From: Brumimicrobium sp041655765 | GTDB taxonomy: Bacteria > Bacteroidota > Bacteroidia > Flavobacteriales_D > Crocinitomicaceae | Direction of reading: 5' to 3' | DNA length: 64,000 bases | NCBI GenBank assembly: GCA_041655765.1 | Contig: JBBAEU010000012.1 | Span: 19,970 to 83,969 of the forward strand | Part shown: in pieces, positions 43,460 to 52,446 of the stretch | How the letters are laid out: every line of letters starts with the position of its first letter | How positions within the stretch are numbered: the stretch's first letter is position 1 | Translations under genes and position numbers: made by a program | The notes under the pieces: model-generated | Databases searched by the model: none | What the model was told of the DNA's origin: nothing | The model's input: only the letters and a program-made list of their open reading frames with translations

Positions 43460-44617
43460 ATGAAAGATCTATCGATTTACTTCACTAAGGTCAACCCTAC
43501 ATTTCATTCAAAACAAGAAGAGAGTATAGGCAACATAATCCGTGCTTATAATGAAGTTAATGGTTTTCCTACGATAGACGGGAAAGGAATTGCCATTTTT
43601 GATGTTCCTGAGTATAGAAATAGTGAATTTAAAAATCATAAATTTAATCTCCAATTTAGAAATCATTTTTACAATTTGTTTAAAGGAGTTTCTTGGGAGA
43701 CGGATTTATATGATTTAGGCACAATCATCCCTGGAAAAGATATTTCTGACACGATACACGCAGTTGAATCAGTTTGCTATGAACTTATTAAAAACGATGT
43801 CATTCCAATTGTTATAGGTGGCACACAAGAATTAACAATGGGGGTATATAATGCTTATGAAAAATTAGAACAGCTCATAAACCTTTCCACGATTGATAAC
43901 AAGCTAGACATAGGAGATATTCAAGAAGACATTTCGGCAAACGGATGGTTAAATCATATTCTACTAAAAAAACCATCCTTCTTATTCAATTATTCAAACA
44001 TTGGGGCACAAGCGCACTATATTTCCCCTCAAACATTTAATTTATTTGAAGAACTACAATTTGATATTTGCAGATTAGGTACAATTAATAATGACATAGA
44101 AGAAGGTGAACCCTATTTGAGAAATACAGATGTTTTAAGTTTTGATTTGACATCAATTAGGTCAAGTGATTTACAAAATTTGTTCTATACTTCTCCAAAT
44201 GGTTTATTTGCCAATGAAATTTGTCGTCTTATGCGTTATGCAGGAATCAGTGACAAACTTTCTAGCGTTGGTATTTTTAATTATTATAGTGACAATCATG
44301 AAGTAACCGATGAATTAGTCGCTCAATTAATCTGGTATTTTATAGAAGGATATTCTCACAGAAAAGGAGATTTCCCGATTGGGGCTAAAAAAGAATATTT
44401 AAAATACCGAGTTTATCAAGATGAATTAGGCGAAGAAATCGTTTTTTATAAAAGTAACAAATCTGGTAGATGGTGGATTGAAGTACCATATCCAAGTAGA
44501 AGCAATTCTAAACTCATACGTCATCAACTCGTTCCTTGTAGTTATAAGACTTATAAAAAAGCAACCAAAGGAGAGATTCCGAATCTTTGGTGGAGAACAT
44601 ATCAGAAATTTGTTTGA
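43460..44617 (+). CDS. arginase/formimidoylglutamase-fold protein lacking metal ligands
   Basis: 385 residues of the ureohydrolase (arginase) fold. The three Mn-binding motifs are degraded: GGDH reads IGGTQELT, DAHxD reads STIDNKLDIG, and SFDxDxxDP reads LSFDLTSIRSSDL, so the His and several Asp ligands are missing. A C-terminal extension of about 75 residues (from KEYLKYRVYQDELGEEIVFY) is not part of the catalytic fold. In databases such proteins tend to be called formimidoylglutamase; from these residues hydrolase activity is unlikely. It lies 6 bp after topA and 160 bp before porP. Role unknown; a structural or binding role is inference. Confidence 0.75.
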   Translation: MKDLSIYFTKVNPTFHSKQEESIGNIIRAYNEVNGFPTIDGKGIAIFDVPEYRNSEFKNHKFNLQFRNHFYNLFKGVSWETDLYDLGTIIPGKDISDTIHAVESVCYELIKNDVIPIVIGGTQELTMGVYNAYEKLEQLINLSTIDNKLDIGDIQEDISANGWLNHILLKKPSFLFNYSNIGAQAHYISPQTFNLFEELQFDICRLGTINNDIEEGEPYLRNTDVLSFDLTSIRSSDLQNLFYTSPNGLFANEICRLMRYAGISDKLSSVGIFNYYSDNHEVTDELVAQLIWYFIEGYSHRKGDFPIGAKKEYLKYRVYQDELGEEIVFYKSNKSGRWWIEVPYPSRSNSKLIRHQLVPCSYKTYKKATKGEIPNLWWRTYQKFV

Positions 44618-44779
44618 CATTAAACCTTAAACTTTGTCTTTGAAAAAAAATATTTTACTTTTTTTTTACAATTAAAAGGGTTTTTATTTCATTTTTACAG
44701 TTTTTTAACTAATTTAGTCGATTATATACAATAGATATTGAAGTAAATTATAACGTAACCTATTGAAAAATAACTATAT

Positions 44780-45706
44780 ATGAGAGAATTTATACTTGTT
44801 TTATCAGTGTTTGTTTTTGGTGTTTTTTATTCATCAGGGCAACAAGAAAAACTTTTGACTCATTTTATTTTTGATAAAATGAGTTTAAATCCAGGAGCAA
44901 CAGGAATTGCATTAAACCATGAAATTTGTGGTACAGCAATTTATAGAAACCAATGGGACAAGTTTAATGGAGCCCCTAATTCGGTATTGGCTAATGTAGA
45001 AGGAAATTTATCTCAATATTTTCCAAGTGGATTGGGACTTTCTTTTTACCATGATGCAATAGGGTATGCAAGACAGAACAACTTAACTATCAATTATTCT
45101 TATCATTTACCGCTAGGTGATGGATTATTGGGGATTGGTGCAGGGTTAGGTTTCGTTAGTTTGGGCATGCAACCAACTTGGGTAACTCCAGACGGAATCG
45201 ATACAGACGCCTCACTTCCAATGTCTTCAAATGCAATTACATTTGATGCGAATTTTGGACTTTATTATCAGTCATTTAATGGTTGGTATGCAGGAGTTTC
45301 TGCAACTCATTTACCAGGATTAGATTTGAAAAACATGAGTTACAAAACAGCACAACATCTATATGCAATGGGAGGATATAAATGGAGTGAAGCATTTGAT
45401 GTTCAAAAATTAGATTGGGAAGGTAATGCTCTAATACGATCAGATTTAAAATTCATTAGTGCTGATATTAATACGCGTTTCATTTGGGACAACATGATTT
45501 ATGGAGGAGTAACGTACAGAACTAGTGACGCATTAGCAATAATGGCTGGTGTAACATTTTATAAATTTACTGTAGGTTACTCTTATGATATAACATTAAA
45601 CAGAATTTCAGATATTTCTTGGGGATCGCACGAAATACTAATCAAGTATTGTCATCCGTTGCCTCCATTACCTGTAACAAAGGCACGTAACCCAAGATAT
45701 TTATAA
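44780..45706 (+). CDS. porP: PorP/SprF-family T9SS membrane protein
   Basis: 308 residues with a signal peptide (FVFGVFYSSGQ). The opening LTHFIFDKMSLNPGATGI is the PorP/SprF signature (FxxNPAYAG-type), followed by YRNQWDKFNGAPNS and beta-barrel strands. PorP is an outer-membrane barrel that belongs to the T9SS and may hold the PorE/peptidoglycan link or effector adhesins such as SprB. It heads porP-gldK-gldL-gldM-gldN, the order seen in Porphyromonas gingivalis porPKLMN. Confidence 0.9.
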   Translation: MREFILVLSVFVFGVFYSSGQQEKLLTHFIFDKMSLNPGATGIALNHEICGTAIYRNQWDKFNGAPNSVLANVEGNLSQYFPSGLGLSFYHDAIGYARQNNLTINYSYHLPLGDGLLGIGAGLGFVSLGMQPTWVTPDGIDTDASLPMSSNAITFDANFGLYYQSFNGWYAGVSATHLPGLDLKNMSYKTAQHLYAMGGYKWSEAFDVQKLDWEGNALIRSDLKFISADINTRFIWDNMIYGGVTYRTSDALAIMAGVTFYKFTVGYSYDITLNRISDISWGSHEILIKYCHPLPPLPVTKARNPRYL

Positions 45707-45716
45707 ATTTTATGGA

Positions 45717-45748
45717 TTTTTGTAACCATTTAAAACTCTTTACGTTTA
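45717..45748 (+). promoter_or_regulatory. possible internal promoter before gldK
   Basis: TTTTTG (45717-45722), 18 nt, then TACGTTTA (45741-45748) resembles the consensus with one mismatch and a short spacer. ATG of gldK is 65 nt further. Weak. Confidence 0.3.
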
Positions 45749-45813
45749 TATAAGTCCAAAATTATTGATCCTGTAGAAAGTTAATTTGGATGTTCGTAAA
45801 GTAAAAACGAGGT

Positions 45814-47361
45814 ATGATGAAAAGAATTATTATTATTGGCTTAATTGCGTTAATGCTTGGTGCTTGTAACACGAGATCAGGTCATTTAACTGGAGTTCTA
45901 GGAAGAGGAGTATATTATCCCGAAATTCCTTTAGGTATGGTTTATATTCCTAGTGGCGCATATACAATGGGGCAAAGTGACGAGGATGTGCCATTCTTGC
46001 ACCAAACTGTTGCAAAAACAGTTTCAATCCAGGCGATTTATATGGACCAAACCGAAATTACAAATAATGAATATCGTCAATTTGTATATTGGGTAAGGGA
46101 TTCAATTGCTAGAAGAACTATTTACTTAGATCTTGAAGAAGATACTGATGCTGATAGATATATTAATTATCAAGATGAATATTATGACGAGGGAATTATG
46201 GAGTGGGTTGAATATGAATCAAGCGATAGGTTCGAAAATATTGAGACTTTCTCATTAAACTGGGATCGTTCTTTTTCATATCAAGACCCTGAATTGGTGC
46301 CTTTGCTGTCAGAAATGTATTATCCTCAAGCACAACGTTTCTACAAAAGAAAAGAAATCGATACCCGTAAACTTAATTTTAAATATTATTGGATAGATAT
46401 CGTTGAAGCAGCAAGAAGAGGTAAGGTTCACATCGTACAAGATGGATATGATAATCAAGGTCGTAAAAATGACCCCGACCATCGTGAGTTACGTATGCCA
46501 GAACATCCATTTACAAAAGAACCACAAGGTCAAGATAAAGATATGGGGGTTCCAAATAAATTAGGGCAAAACAATGCAATCAGGGGTCACGAAAACAGAC
46601 AACGTTTTATCATTGACGAAACAATCAACGTTTATCCAGATACTTTATCGTGGGTAAGAGATTTTACATACTCGTTCAATGATCCAATGACAAATATGTA
46701 CTTCTGGCATCCAGCTTATGACAACTATCCAGTAGTTGGCGTAACTTGGCAACAAGCGAGAGCATTTAATGTATGGAGAACACAATTATTAAATGGTTGG
46801 CTACAGTCAATGGGTGAGTTATACGTAAATGATTTTAGATTACCTTCAGAGGCTGAATGGGAGAAAGCTGCTCGTGGAGACTTGGCTTTACAACCATATC
46901 CATGGGGAGGACCGTATATTAGAAACTCATCTGGATGTTTCTTGGGTAACTTTAAACCGATGCGAGGTAGATACTTTGAGGATGGAGGATTCCATACTGT
47001 AAAAGCATACTCATACAACCCGAATGGTTACGGATTATATTGTATGTCTGGTAACGTAGCAGAATGGTGTGAAACGGCATATGATGAGTCAATGTACCAA
47101 TTCTCACATGATTTAAATCCAGAGTATAGATATGACGCAATGGACTGGGATCCACCAGCAATGAAACGTAAAGTAATTCGTGGTGGTTCATGGAAAGATA
47201 TTGGATATTACTTACAAACAAGTACAAGATCGTATGAATTCCAAGACTCTTCTAAATCGTATATTGGATTTAGATCTGTAGCGACTCATCTAGGACGTGG
47301 AGGAAAAGACTTCAGTAAAGAAGGAGGTGAAGAGTTAAGTCAAGATTTACAACTCAGATAA
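45814..47361 (+). CDS. gldK: GldK/PorK T9SS lipoprotein
   Basis: 515 residues. A lipoprotein signal ends LMLGAC (Cys near 18). Most of the mature part is a formylglycine-generating-enzyme/SUMF1-like domain: GMVYIPSGAYTMGQSDED, DQTEITNNEYRQFVYWV, RLPSEAEWEKAARG (as DFRLPSEAEWEKAARGD), GLYCMSGNVAEWCE and RKVIRGGSWKDIGYYLQTS. GldK forms with GldN the periplasmic ring attached to the outer membrane of the T9SS; catalytic FGE function is not expected. Confidence 0.95.
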   Translation: MMKRIIIIGLIALMLGACNTRSGHLTGVLGRGVYYPEIPLGMVYIPSGAYTMGQSDEDVPFLHQTVAKTVSIQAIYMDQTEITNNEYRQFVYWVRDSIARRTIYLDLEEDTDADRYINYQDEYYDEGIMEWVEYESSDRFENIETFSLNWDRSFSYQDPELVPLLSEMYYPQAQRFYKRKEIDTRKLNFKYYWIDIVEAARRGKVHIVQDGYDNQGRKNDPDHRELRMPEHPFTKEPQGQDKDMGVPNKLGQNNAIRGHENRQRFIIDETINVYPDTLSWVRDFTYSFNDPMTNMYFWHPAYDNYPVVGVTWQQARAFNVWRTQLLNGWLQSMGELYVNDFRLPSEAEWEKAARGDLALQPYPWGGPYIRNSSGCFLGNFKPMRGRYFEDGGFHTVKAYSYNPNGYGLYCMSGNVAEWCETAYDESMYQFSHDLNPEYRYDAMDWDPPAMKRKVIRGGSWKDIGYYLQTSTRSYEFQDSSKSYIGFRSVATHLGRGGKDFSKEGGEELSQDLQLR

Positions 47362-47435
47362 TCATATAAATCAATAGTAAAACTGTAAATAAATTATAAA
47401 CTAAAAATAAACGTTAAACCTTAAATTTTAAAACT

Positions 47436-48254
47436 ATGGGAATTTCAGAATTGGTTCAAAGTAAGGCCTACAAAAATTTTATGGCCAAATTATACGGATG
47501 GGGTGCATCTGTAGTAATGGTTGGAGCTATGTTTAAACTTCAACACTGGAAAGGAGCAGATATAATGCTTGTCGGTGGATTATCAGTAGAAGCACTAATT
47601 TTCTTCTTCTCTGCATTTGAGCCACTACATGAAGAACCTAATTGGGAGTTAGTTTACCCTGAATTAGGTACAGGAGAACAAGTATCACTTGAAGAGTCAC
47701 AAGCTAGAAGAGGTGGTGGTGCTGGAGGAACTGGTGTAACAGCGGCTCTTGATAAAATGCTAGAAGAAGCAAATATCGATAGCGAATTAATTGAAAGATT
47801 AGGTGATGGAATGAGAAGATTAGGAGATAATGCACAACAATTAACAGGGATTACAACTGCTGCGGCAGCAACTGAATCTTATGTTAATAGCTTACAAGCT
47901 GCATCTGACCAAGTTTCAAAACTTTCAGAATCTTATGAAAAGGCTTCTGTTGCAATCACAGGAATGACATCCGCTCAAGAAGAAGGCCAATCTTTCGGAG
48001 AGCAAATGCAAAAAGTTTCTAAAAACTTATCAGCTTTAAATAATGTATATGAATTACAACTAAAAGGTTCATCTGCACACCTTGAGGCAACTGAAAAGTT
48101 CCAAGGTCAGGTTACTGAAATGATGCAGAATCTTTCAGATTCGGTAGAAGACACTAAGCTATATAGAGAAAATATGGCCATGTTGTCTAAAAATCTAACT
48201 GATTTGAACAGCGTGTACGGAAATATGTTGAAAGCGATGACCATTAAAGGTTAA
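47436..48254 (+). CDS. gldL: GldL/PorL T9SS motor membrane protein
   Basis: 272 residues. Two membrane helices near the N-terminus (about 15-35 and 42-62, with SVVMVGAMFKLQHWKGADIM between/around them) carry the conserved charged residues used in proton-driven rotation; a long cytoplasmic coiled-coil rich region follows (about 105-272). GldL and GldM form the proton-powered motor that drives T9SS secretion and gliding. 74 bp after gldK. Confidence 0.95.
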   Translation: MGISELVQSKAYKNFMAKLYGWGASVVMVGAMFKLQHWKGADIMLVGGLSVEALIFFFSAFEPLHEEPNWELVYPELGTGEQVSLEESQARRGGGAGGTGVTAALDKMLEEANIDSELIERLGDGMRRLGDNAQQLTGITTAAAATESYVNSLQAASDQVSKLSESYEKASVAITGMTSAQEEGQSFGEQMQKVSKNLSALNNVYELQLKGSSAHLEATEKFQGQVTEMMQNLSDSVEDTKLYRENMAMLSKNLTDLNSVYGNMLKAMTIKG

Positions 48255-48318
48255 TCTTAACTAAGTACACATTATTATTCATATAAAAATATTATTTAAA
48301 AACTAATAAAAAAAAGTT

Positions 48319-50028
48319 ATGGGAGGAGGAAAACAAACCCCAAGACAGAAGATGATTGAGTTAATGTATCTTGTATTAACTGCACTTTTGGCTCTTAATG
48401 TCTCGAAAGATATCGTTGCAGCATTTGTTAATTTGGATGAAAAGCTAGGCAACAGTGCTGTTGTAATTAGTGGAACAACAGACAATACTTACGGCACTTT
48501 CGATGCAAAAAGAGCAGCAATTATTGCAGAAAAAGGAGATACAAAAGTCATCGATCGTTGGCAGGGTAAAGCTGAAGAATTAAAGCAAAAAACAAAAGAA
48601 ATAGTTCATCTACTATTAAGTAGTTCAAATGATGTAATCCAAGAAGCAGAAGGAGTTAGCTGGGTTGAGAGTGCTGAGATTGAAAATGGAGATTCATTAT
48701 ACACTAAACTAAAGTCCTTAAGAAATATCAAGAACAAAGAGAATTATGATATTGCTACAAGGTTATTTGTAGGTGACAACCCAATGTCCCCCAATGCTCG
48801 TGGTAATGAATTAATCGCAGCTCTAAATCAATACAGAAATGATGTTACAGAGCTAATGGGTAATTATGAGCAAGGAAATACAAAGTGGACTTTTACCGCG
48901 CCTGAAACAATAGAAGGATTAAAAGACGCGCTTAGGACTGCGAATCCTGAGGATACAACAGCAATTGCTAGTTTGTATAAAACACTTACGATTCCAAAAG
49001 AAGTTGAAATATTGGATGCTGGACAACCAAAAATTGTTCCATGGCAATCTGCTATGTTCGACCATGCTCCAGTTGTTGCATCGGCAGCAATTTTTACATC
49101 ACTTAAACTAGATGTCCTAAACGGAGAAAGTGGTGCTGCAGATTTTATGCTTTCAAAAGTAGATGCCCCGACGTTCAACTTTAATAAAATTGAACCTTTG
49201 GCATTTGCAAGAACGGGTTATATTAATGCGGGCGATTCTTTAAACGTAAGGGTTATGATAGCTGCGTATGACTCTACAGATGTTCCACCAATTCGATATG
49301 GATTGAACGATTCAATACAATCAAATTGGACGGAAACAACAGGTAGTATAAAAGTAAATGGTACAACTCCTGGTGAATATAAATTAACTGGTATAATTGG
49401 AGTAAAAGAGAAAGGAGAAACAGTTTGGAAAAATTGGTCGTACAACTACACAGTTGGAAAACCTTCAGGTACTGTTTCATTACCAGAAATGAACGTTCTT
49501 TACCGTGGTTATAAAAACAAAGTTGTTGGTGCAGCATCTGGATTCCCGAACTATAGTTTATCTGGTGGAGGAAACGTAACACTCACGCGTTCAAGTGATG
49601 GATATGTAGCTAACCCTGGATCGGGAAGAGAAGCAACAATTAATATTGCAGGTGTAGCAGAAGATGGTTCTTCAAGCAACCTAGGAGGATTTAAGTTTAG
49701 GGTAAGAAACTTACCTAAACCATCACTTCGATTAGGAAGAATTGAAGACGGTGAAGCAGCTACTTCAGCAGAAATTAGAGCATCTAGACAATTATTTGCT
49801 GGTTATGGAGATGATATTCCATTAAATGCAACATTTAGTGTTGTTTCATGGGAAATCAACGTAACTGGAGCTCCAAGACCTGCGAAAGGAAATGGTGCTG
49901 CTTTGTCTGCCGAAGCAATGAGATTGTTAAACAACGTTCAATCAGGTGGAACTGTGAGTATATTTTCACAATATAAAGGTCCAGATGGGCGTGTAAACAG
50001 ACAGGGTGCTGTTATTAAAGTTAAATAA
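48319..50028 (+). CDS. gldM: GldM/PorM T9SS motor shaft protein
   Basis: 569 residues. The N-terminal GGGKQTPRQKMIELMYLVLT leads into the single membrane helix (LVLTALLALNVSKDIVAAF). The long periplasmic part comprises the four GldM domains D1-D4, with YRGYKNKVVGAASGFPN in the D3/D4 region. GldM spans the periplasm and transmits torque from GldL to the GldKN ring. 64 bp after gldL. Confidence 0.95.
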   Translation: MGGGKQTPRQKMIELMYLVLTALLALNVSKDIVAAFVNLDEKLGNSAVVISGTTDNTYGTFDAKRAAIIAEKGDTKVIDRWQGKAEELKQKTKEIVHLLLSSSNDVIQEAEGVSWVESAEIENGDSLYTKLKSLRNIKNKENYDIATRLFVGDNPMSPNARGNELIAALNQYRNDVTELMGNYEQGNTKWTFTAPETIEGLKDALRTANPEDTTAIASLYKTLTIPKEVEILDAGQPKIVPWQSAMFDHAPVVASAAIFTSLKLDVLNGESGAADFMLSKVDAPTFNFNKIEPLAFARTGYINAGDSLNVRVMIAAYDSTDVPPIRYGLNDSIQSNWTETTGSIKVNGTTPGEYKLTGIIGVKEKGETVWKNWSYNYTVGKPSGTVSLPEMNVLYRGYKNKVVGAASGFPNYSLSGGGNVTLTRSSDGYVANPGSGREATINIAGVAEDGSSSNLGGFKFRVRNLPKPSLRLGRIEDGEAATSAEIRASRQLFAGYGDDIPLNATFSVVSWEINVTGAPRPAKGNGAALSAEAMRLLNNVQSGGTVSIFSQYKGPDGRVNRQGAVIKVK

Positions 50029-50043
50029 TTAAATTAATAAGTC

Positions 50044-51051
50044 ATGAAGAAGTTAATGCTAAGTACAATATTGATTTTCAGCTTGAGCACATTCGCTCAG
50101 GAAATCAATGGAGGTCCGATTAACAGTCGTACCAAAACAGGGGTGATTGACGGAGTCTATTTGAAATCGAATATTCCGACGAAAAGACTAATTCCTTATG
50201 TTAGCGTCCGTGAAGCAGATGTTATGTGGGAGAAAAGAGTGTGGAGAGCAATTGACCTTCGTGAAAAAATAAATATCCCGCTCTATTATCCTTTGGATGA
50301 TTTTTCGAATCCAGACCCTGTAACTGGTGAGGTAGAATGGATTAGAAATGATAATAGATGGAGTTTGTGGACTGTCATTCGTCAACATATCTTATCTGGT
50401 GATTTAACTGCTTATTTGGATTATAATCCAGTTCGATATGATATTCACGATGGTGATAAATTCAAATATCCAATTTTACCAGAACCTGGAAAAAGTTATG
50501 CAACAGACGCAAATTATAGAGAAGAATTATCTTCAGTTCTTGCAACACTTGGACCAATGCCTTTAGACCCTTATTTAAACGCTTGGGGTGAGGATTCGGT
50601 AGATGTAAATGGAGACTTTGTGTTCCCTCCACGTGATACGCTATGGATTAAATCACAAGATATTGTTCAATATAGACTAAAAGAGGATTGGTTCTTTGAC
50701 AAACAACGTTCGGTTTTGGATGTTAAAATTATTGGATTGGCTCCAGTAGTTTACGACAAAGACGATAATAATACAATTCAAGGAACAAAAATCTTATTCT
50801 GGTTATACTTCCCTACTGATTGTAGATATGTATTTAACAATTACTTTGCTTACAATGACAAAAACGATGCACAATGGATGAGTTTTGATGATTATTTCAT
50901 GGCTAGGAGATTTAGTTCGTTTATCTATAAGGAAAGTAACAACTACGATAGAAACATAGACAAATATAGGGTTGGTGTCGATGCTCTTAGGGAATCTGAA
51001 AAGATAACCAACGAAATCAGAAACATTGAACACGATGTTTGGCAGTGGTAA
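50044..51051 (+). CDS. gldN: GldN/PorN T9SS periplasmic ring protein
   Basis: 335 residues with a cleavable signal (ILIFSLSTFAQE). SVREADVMWEKRVWRAIDLREKINIPLYY in pieces, NRWSLWTVIRQHI and LDVKIIGLAPVVYDK identify GldN/PorN, the partner of GldK in the ring. 15 bp after gldM and followed by a strong terminator. Confidence 0.95.
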   Translation: MKKLMLSTILIFSLSTFAQEINGGPINSRTKTGVIDGVYLKSNIPTKRLIPYVSVREADVMWEKRVWRAIDLREKINIPLYYPLDDFSNPDPVTGEVEWIRNDNRWSLWTVIRQHILSGDLTAYLDYNPVRYDIHDGDKFKYPILPEPGKSYATDANYREELSSVLATLGPMPLDPYLNAWGEDSVDVNGDFVFPPRDTLWIKSQDIVQYRLKEDWFFDKQRSVLDVKIIGLAPVVYDKDDNNTIQGTKILFWLYFPTDCRYVFNNYFAYNDKNDAQWMSFDDYFMARRFSSFIYKESNNYDRNIDKYRVGVDALRESEKITNEIRNIEHDVWQW

Positions 51052-51077
51052 AAAAATAAATATTTAATTTTAAATAT

Positions 51078-51111
51078 AAAAGTCATCTTGAGAAATATCA
51101 GGATGACTTTT
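51078..51111 (+). terminator. rho-independent terminator of porP-gldKLMN
   Basis: AAAAGTCATCTTGA and TCAGGATGACTTTT form a 14-bp stem (one G-U pair) with a 6-nt loop GAAATA, followed by T-rich sequence, 26 bp past the gldN stop. Confidence 0.88.
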
Positions 51112-51202
51112 TTCTTTATTAAAAACTTTATCTTTACACTTCTACTGGCCTTCTAAGATTTATGCAAGGCTAACTTTTAAGACAATCGCTTTCTTTTTAT
51201 AT

Positions 51203-51210
51203 TATCTTTG
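51203..51210 (+). promoter_or_regulatory. -7 box upstream of the ferredoxin gene
   Basis: TATCTTTG matches TAnnTTTG, 19 nt before the ATG at 51230. No clear TTTG at -33. Confidence 0.5.
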
Positions 51211-51229
51211 CCAAAAAAAATATCATTAT

Positions 51230-51559
51230 ATGGAAAATGATGAAATATCAATTTTTATCATAGATCGAGAGGGTATTCAACATGAACTAAAAGCTCCTTT
51301 AGGAATGAACCTAAATATCATGGAGGTTTGTAAAATGTATGAATTACCCATCGAAGGAAGATGTGGAGGAATGGCCTTGTGTGCTACTTGTCAAGTATAT
51401 TTAGAATCAGACCATCAATTAGACGAGCAATCAGACATGGAATTAGATATGTTAGATGAAGCACTTTTTGTAGAAAATAACAGCAGACTTGGGTGTCAAA
51501 TTCAAATTACGAAAAAAATTGAAGGTATAGTTTTGAGACTAGCACCTGAAGGAAATTAA
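51230..51559 (+). CDS. 2Fe-2S ferredoxin (adrenodoxin type)
   Basis: 109 residues. Cluster ligands lie in GRCGGMALCATCQVYL (C-x5-C-x2-C) and, after a gap, in RLGCQIQI as the fourth Cys; the acidic surface loop QLDEQSDMELDMLDE is typical of the adrenodoxin/ISC ferredoxin group. It likely carries electrons in Fe-S cluster or cytochrome-related reactions. Monocistronic, with its own -7 box. Confidence 0.92.
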   Translation: MENDEISIFIIDREGIQHELKAPLGMNLNIMEVCKMYELPIEGRCGGMALCATCQVYLESDHQLDEQSDMELDMLDEALFVENNSRLGCQIQITKKIEGIVLRLAPEGN

Positions 51560-51654
51560 ATCCTATGAGAATCTATCCTAAACTTTGTGTTTAGCTGAAA
51601 TCTCCTAATTTATTAGGATTTAGGCTCAATTATAGAATCATGCTCAAATCAACC

Positions 51655-52431
51655 TTACCTCAACTCAGATAAATCACAAACCGGAATGGAATTGAATTTA
51701 TGTTGGTTGATACGATTCATTTTTCGGTAAATAGTTAATACTTCTTCTTCTCGTGGAGATAGTTTTTCTTGTTTGTTACCTTCTTCATACGCCATCGCCC
51801 ATTCCAACTCATCATACGTTGCACCAATTTGATCTTCATCATTCCTATTATCTCCCCACAATCCATCAGTAGGCTTTGCAACTAAAATTTCATCAATTAC
51901 GCCTAAATATTCTGCTAGGGCATACACTTCAGATTTCAAAAGGTCGCCAATCGGATTAATGTCCACTCCTCCATCGCCATATTTGGTGAAGAAACCAATT
52001 CCCCGATCTTCAATCTTATTTCCTGTGCCAGTAACCAATAGTTTATTCGTTTGTCCAATACCATATAAACTTGTCATTCTTAATCTTGCACGAACATTTG
52101 CAGTTGATAATGTATCGTTTTGTACATCTATAGGAAATTGCCTAACAAGTTCTTGAAATGTGCTTGTTAAGTCGATTTTTAGGCTTTCAACATTTTTAAA
52201 GGATGCCTCTAATAAAGTTATTTGCTTTTCTGCCCTCAATAATTCAGAGGGTGATTGATGAATTGGCATACTTAACAAAAGAGTCTTTTTACTAGTTCTT
52301 GCACAAAGACTGGCAACCAATGCAGAATCTACACCACCAGAAACGCCAAGAATAAATCCATCCATTGGAATAGCATCAACATAATCTGTTAACCATTTGG
52401 TAATATGGTTTGCAAATGCTCTCTTATTCAA
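51655..52431 (-). CDS. nadE: NH3-dependent NAD+ synthetase
   Basis: 258 residues, consisting of the synthetase domain only. The PP-loop is GVSGGVDSALVASL; ANVRARLRMTSLYG, LVTGTGNKIEDRGIG, KYGDGGVDINPIGDLLKSEV and KPTDGLWGDNRNDEDQIG are the deamido-NAD and ATP sites. Without a glutaminase domain it uses ammonia. The barrel-protein gene upstream (15 bp) is probably cotranscribed. The nadE next to gldB arrangement recurs in Flavobacteriales. Confidence 0.95.
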   Translation of the reverse strand: MNKRAFANHITKWLTDYVDAIPMDGFILGVSGGVDSALVASLCARTSKKTLLLSMPIHQSPSELLRAEKQITLLEASFKNVESLKIDLTSTFQELVRQFPIDVQNDTLSTANVRARLRMTSLYGIGQTNKLLVTGTGNKIEDRGIGFFTKYGDGGVDINPIGDLLKSEVYALAEYLGVIDEILVAKPTDGLWGDNRNDEDQIGATYDELEWAMAYEEGNKQEKLSPREEEVLTIYRKMNRINQHKFNSIPVCDLSELR

Positions 52432-52446
52432 ACTGGATAGTTAAAG

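Noticed and set aside
43460..44617. Calling the arginase-fold protein an active formimidoylglutamase (hutG).
   Set aside because: Key Mn ligands are replaced in all three motifs and no other hut gene is adjacent.
51603..51618. TCCTAA-TTTA-TTAGGA hairpin after the ferredoxin gene as a terminator.
   Set aside because: Only 6 bp, AT-rich and without a T-run on the relevant strand.
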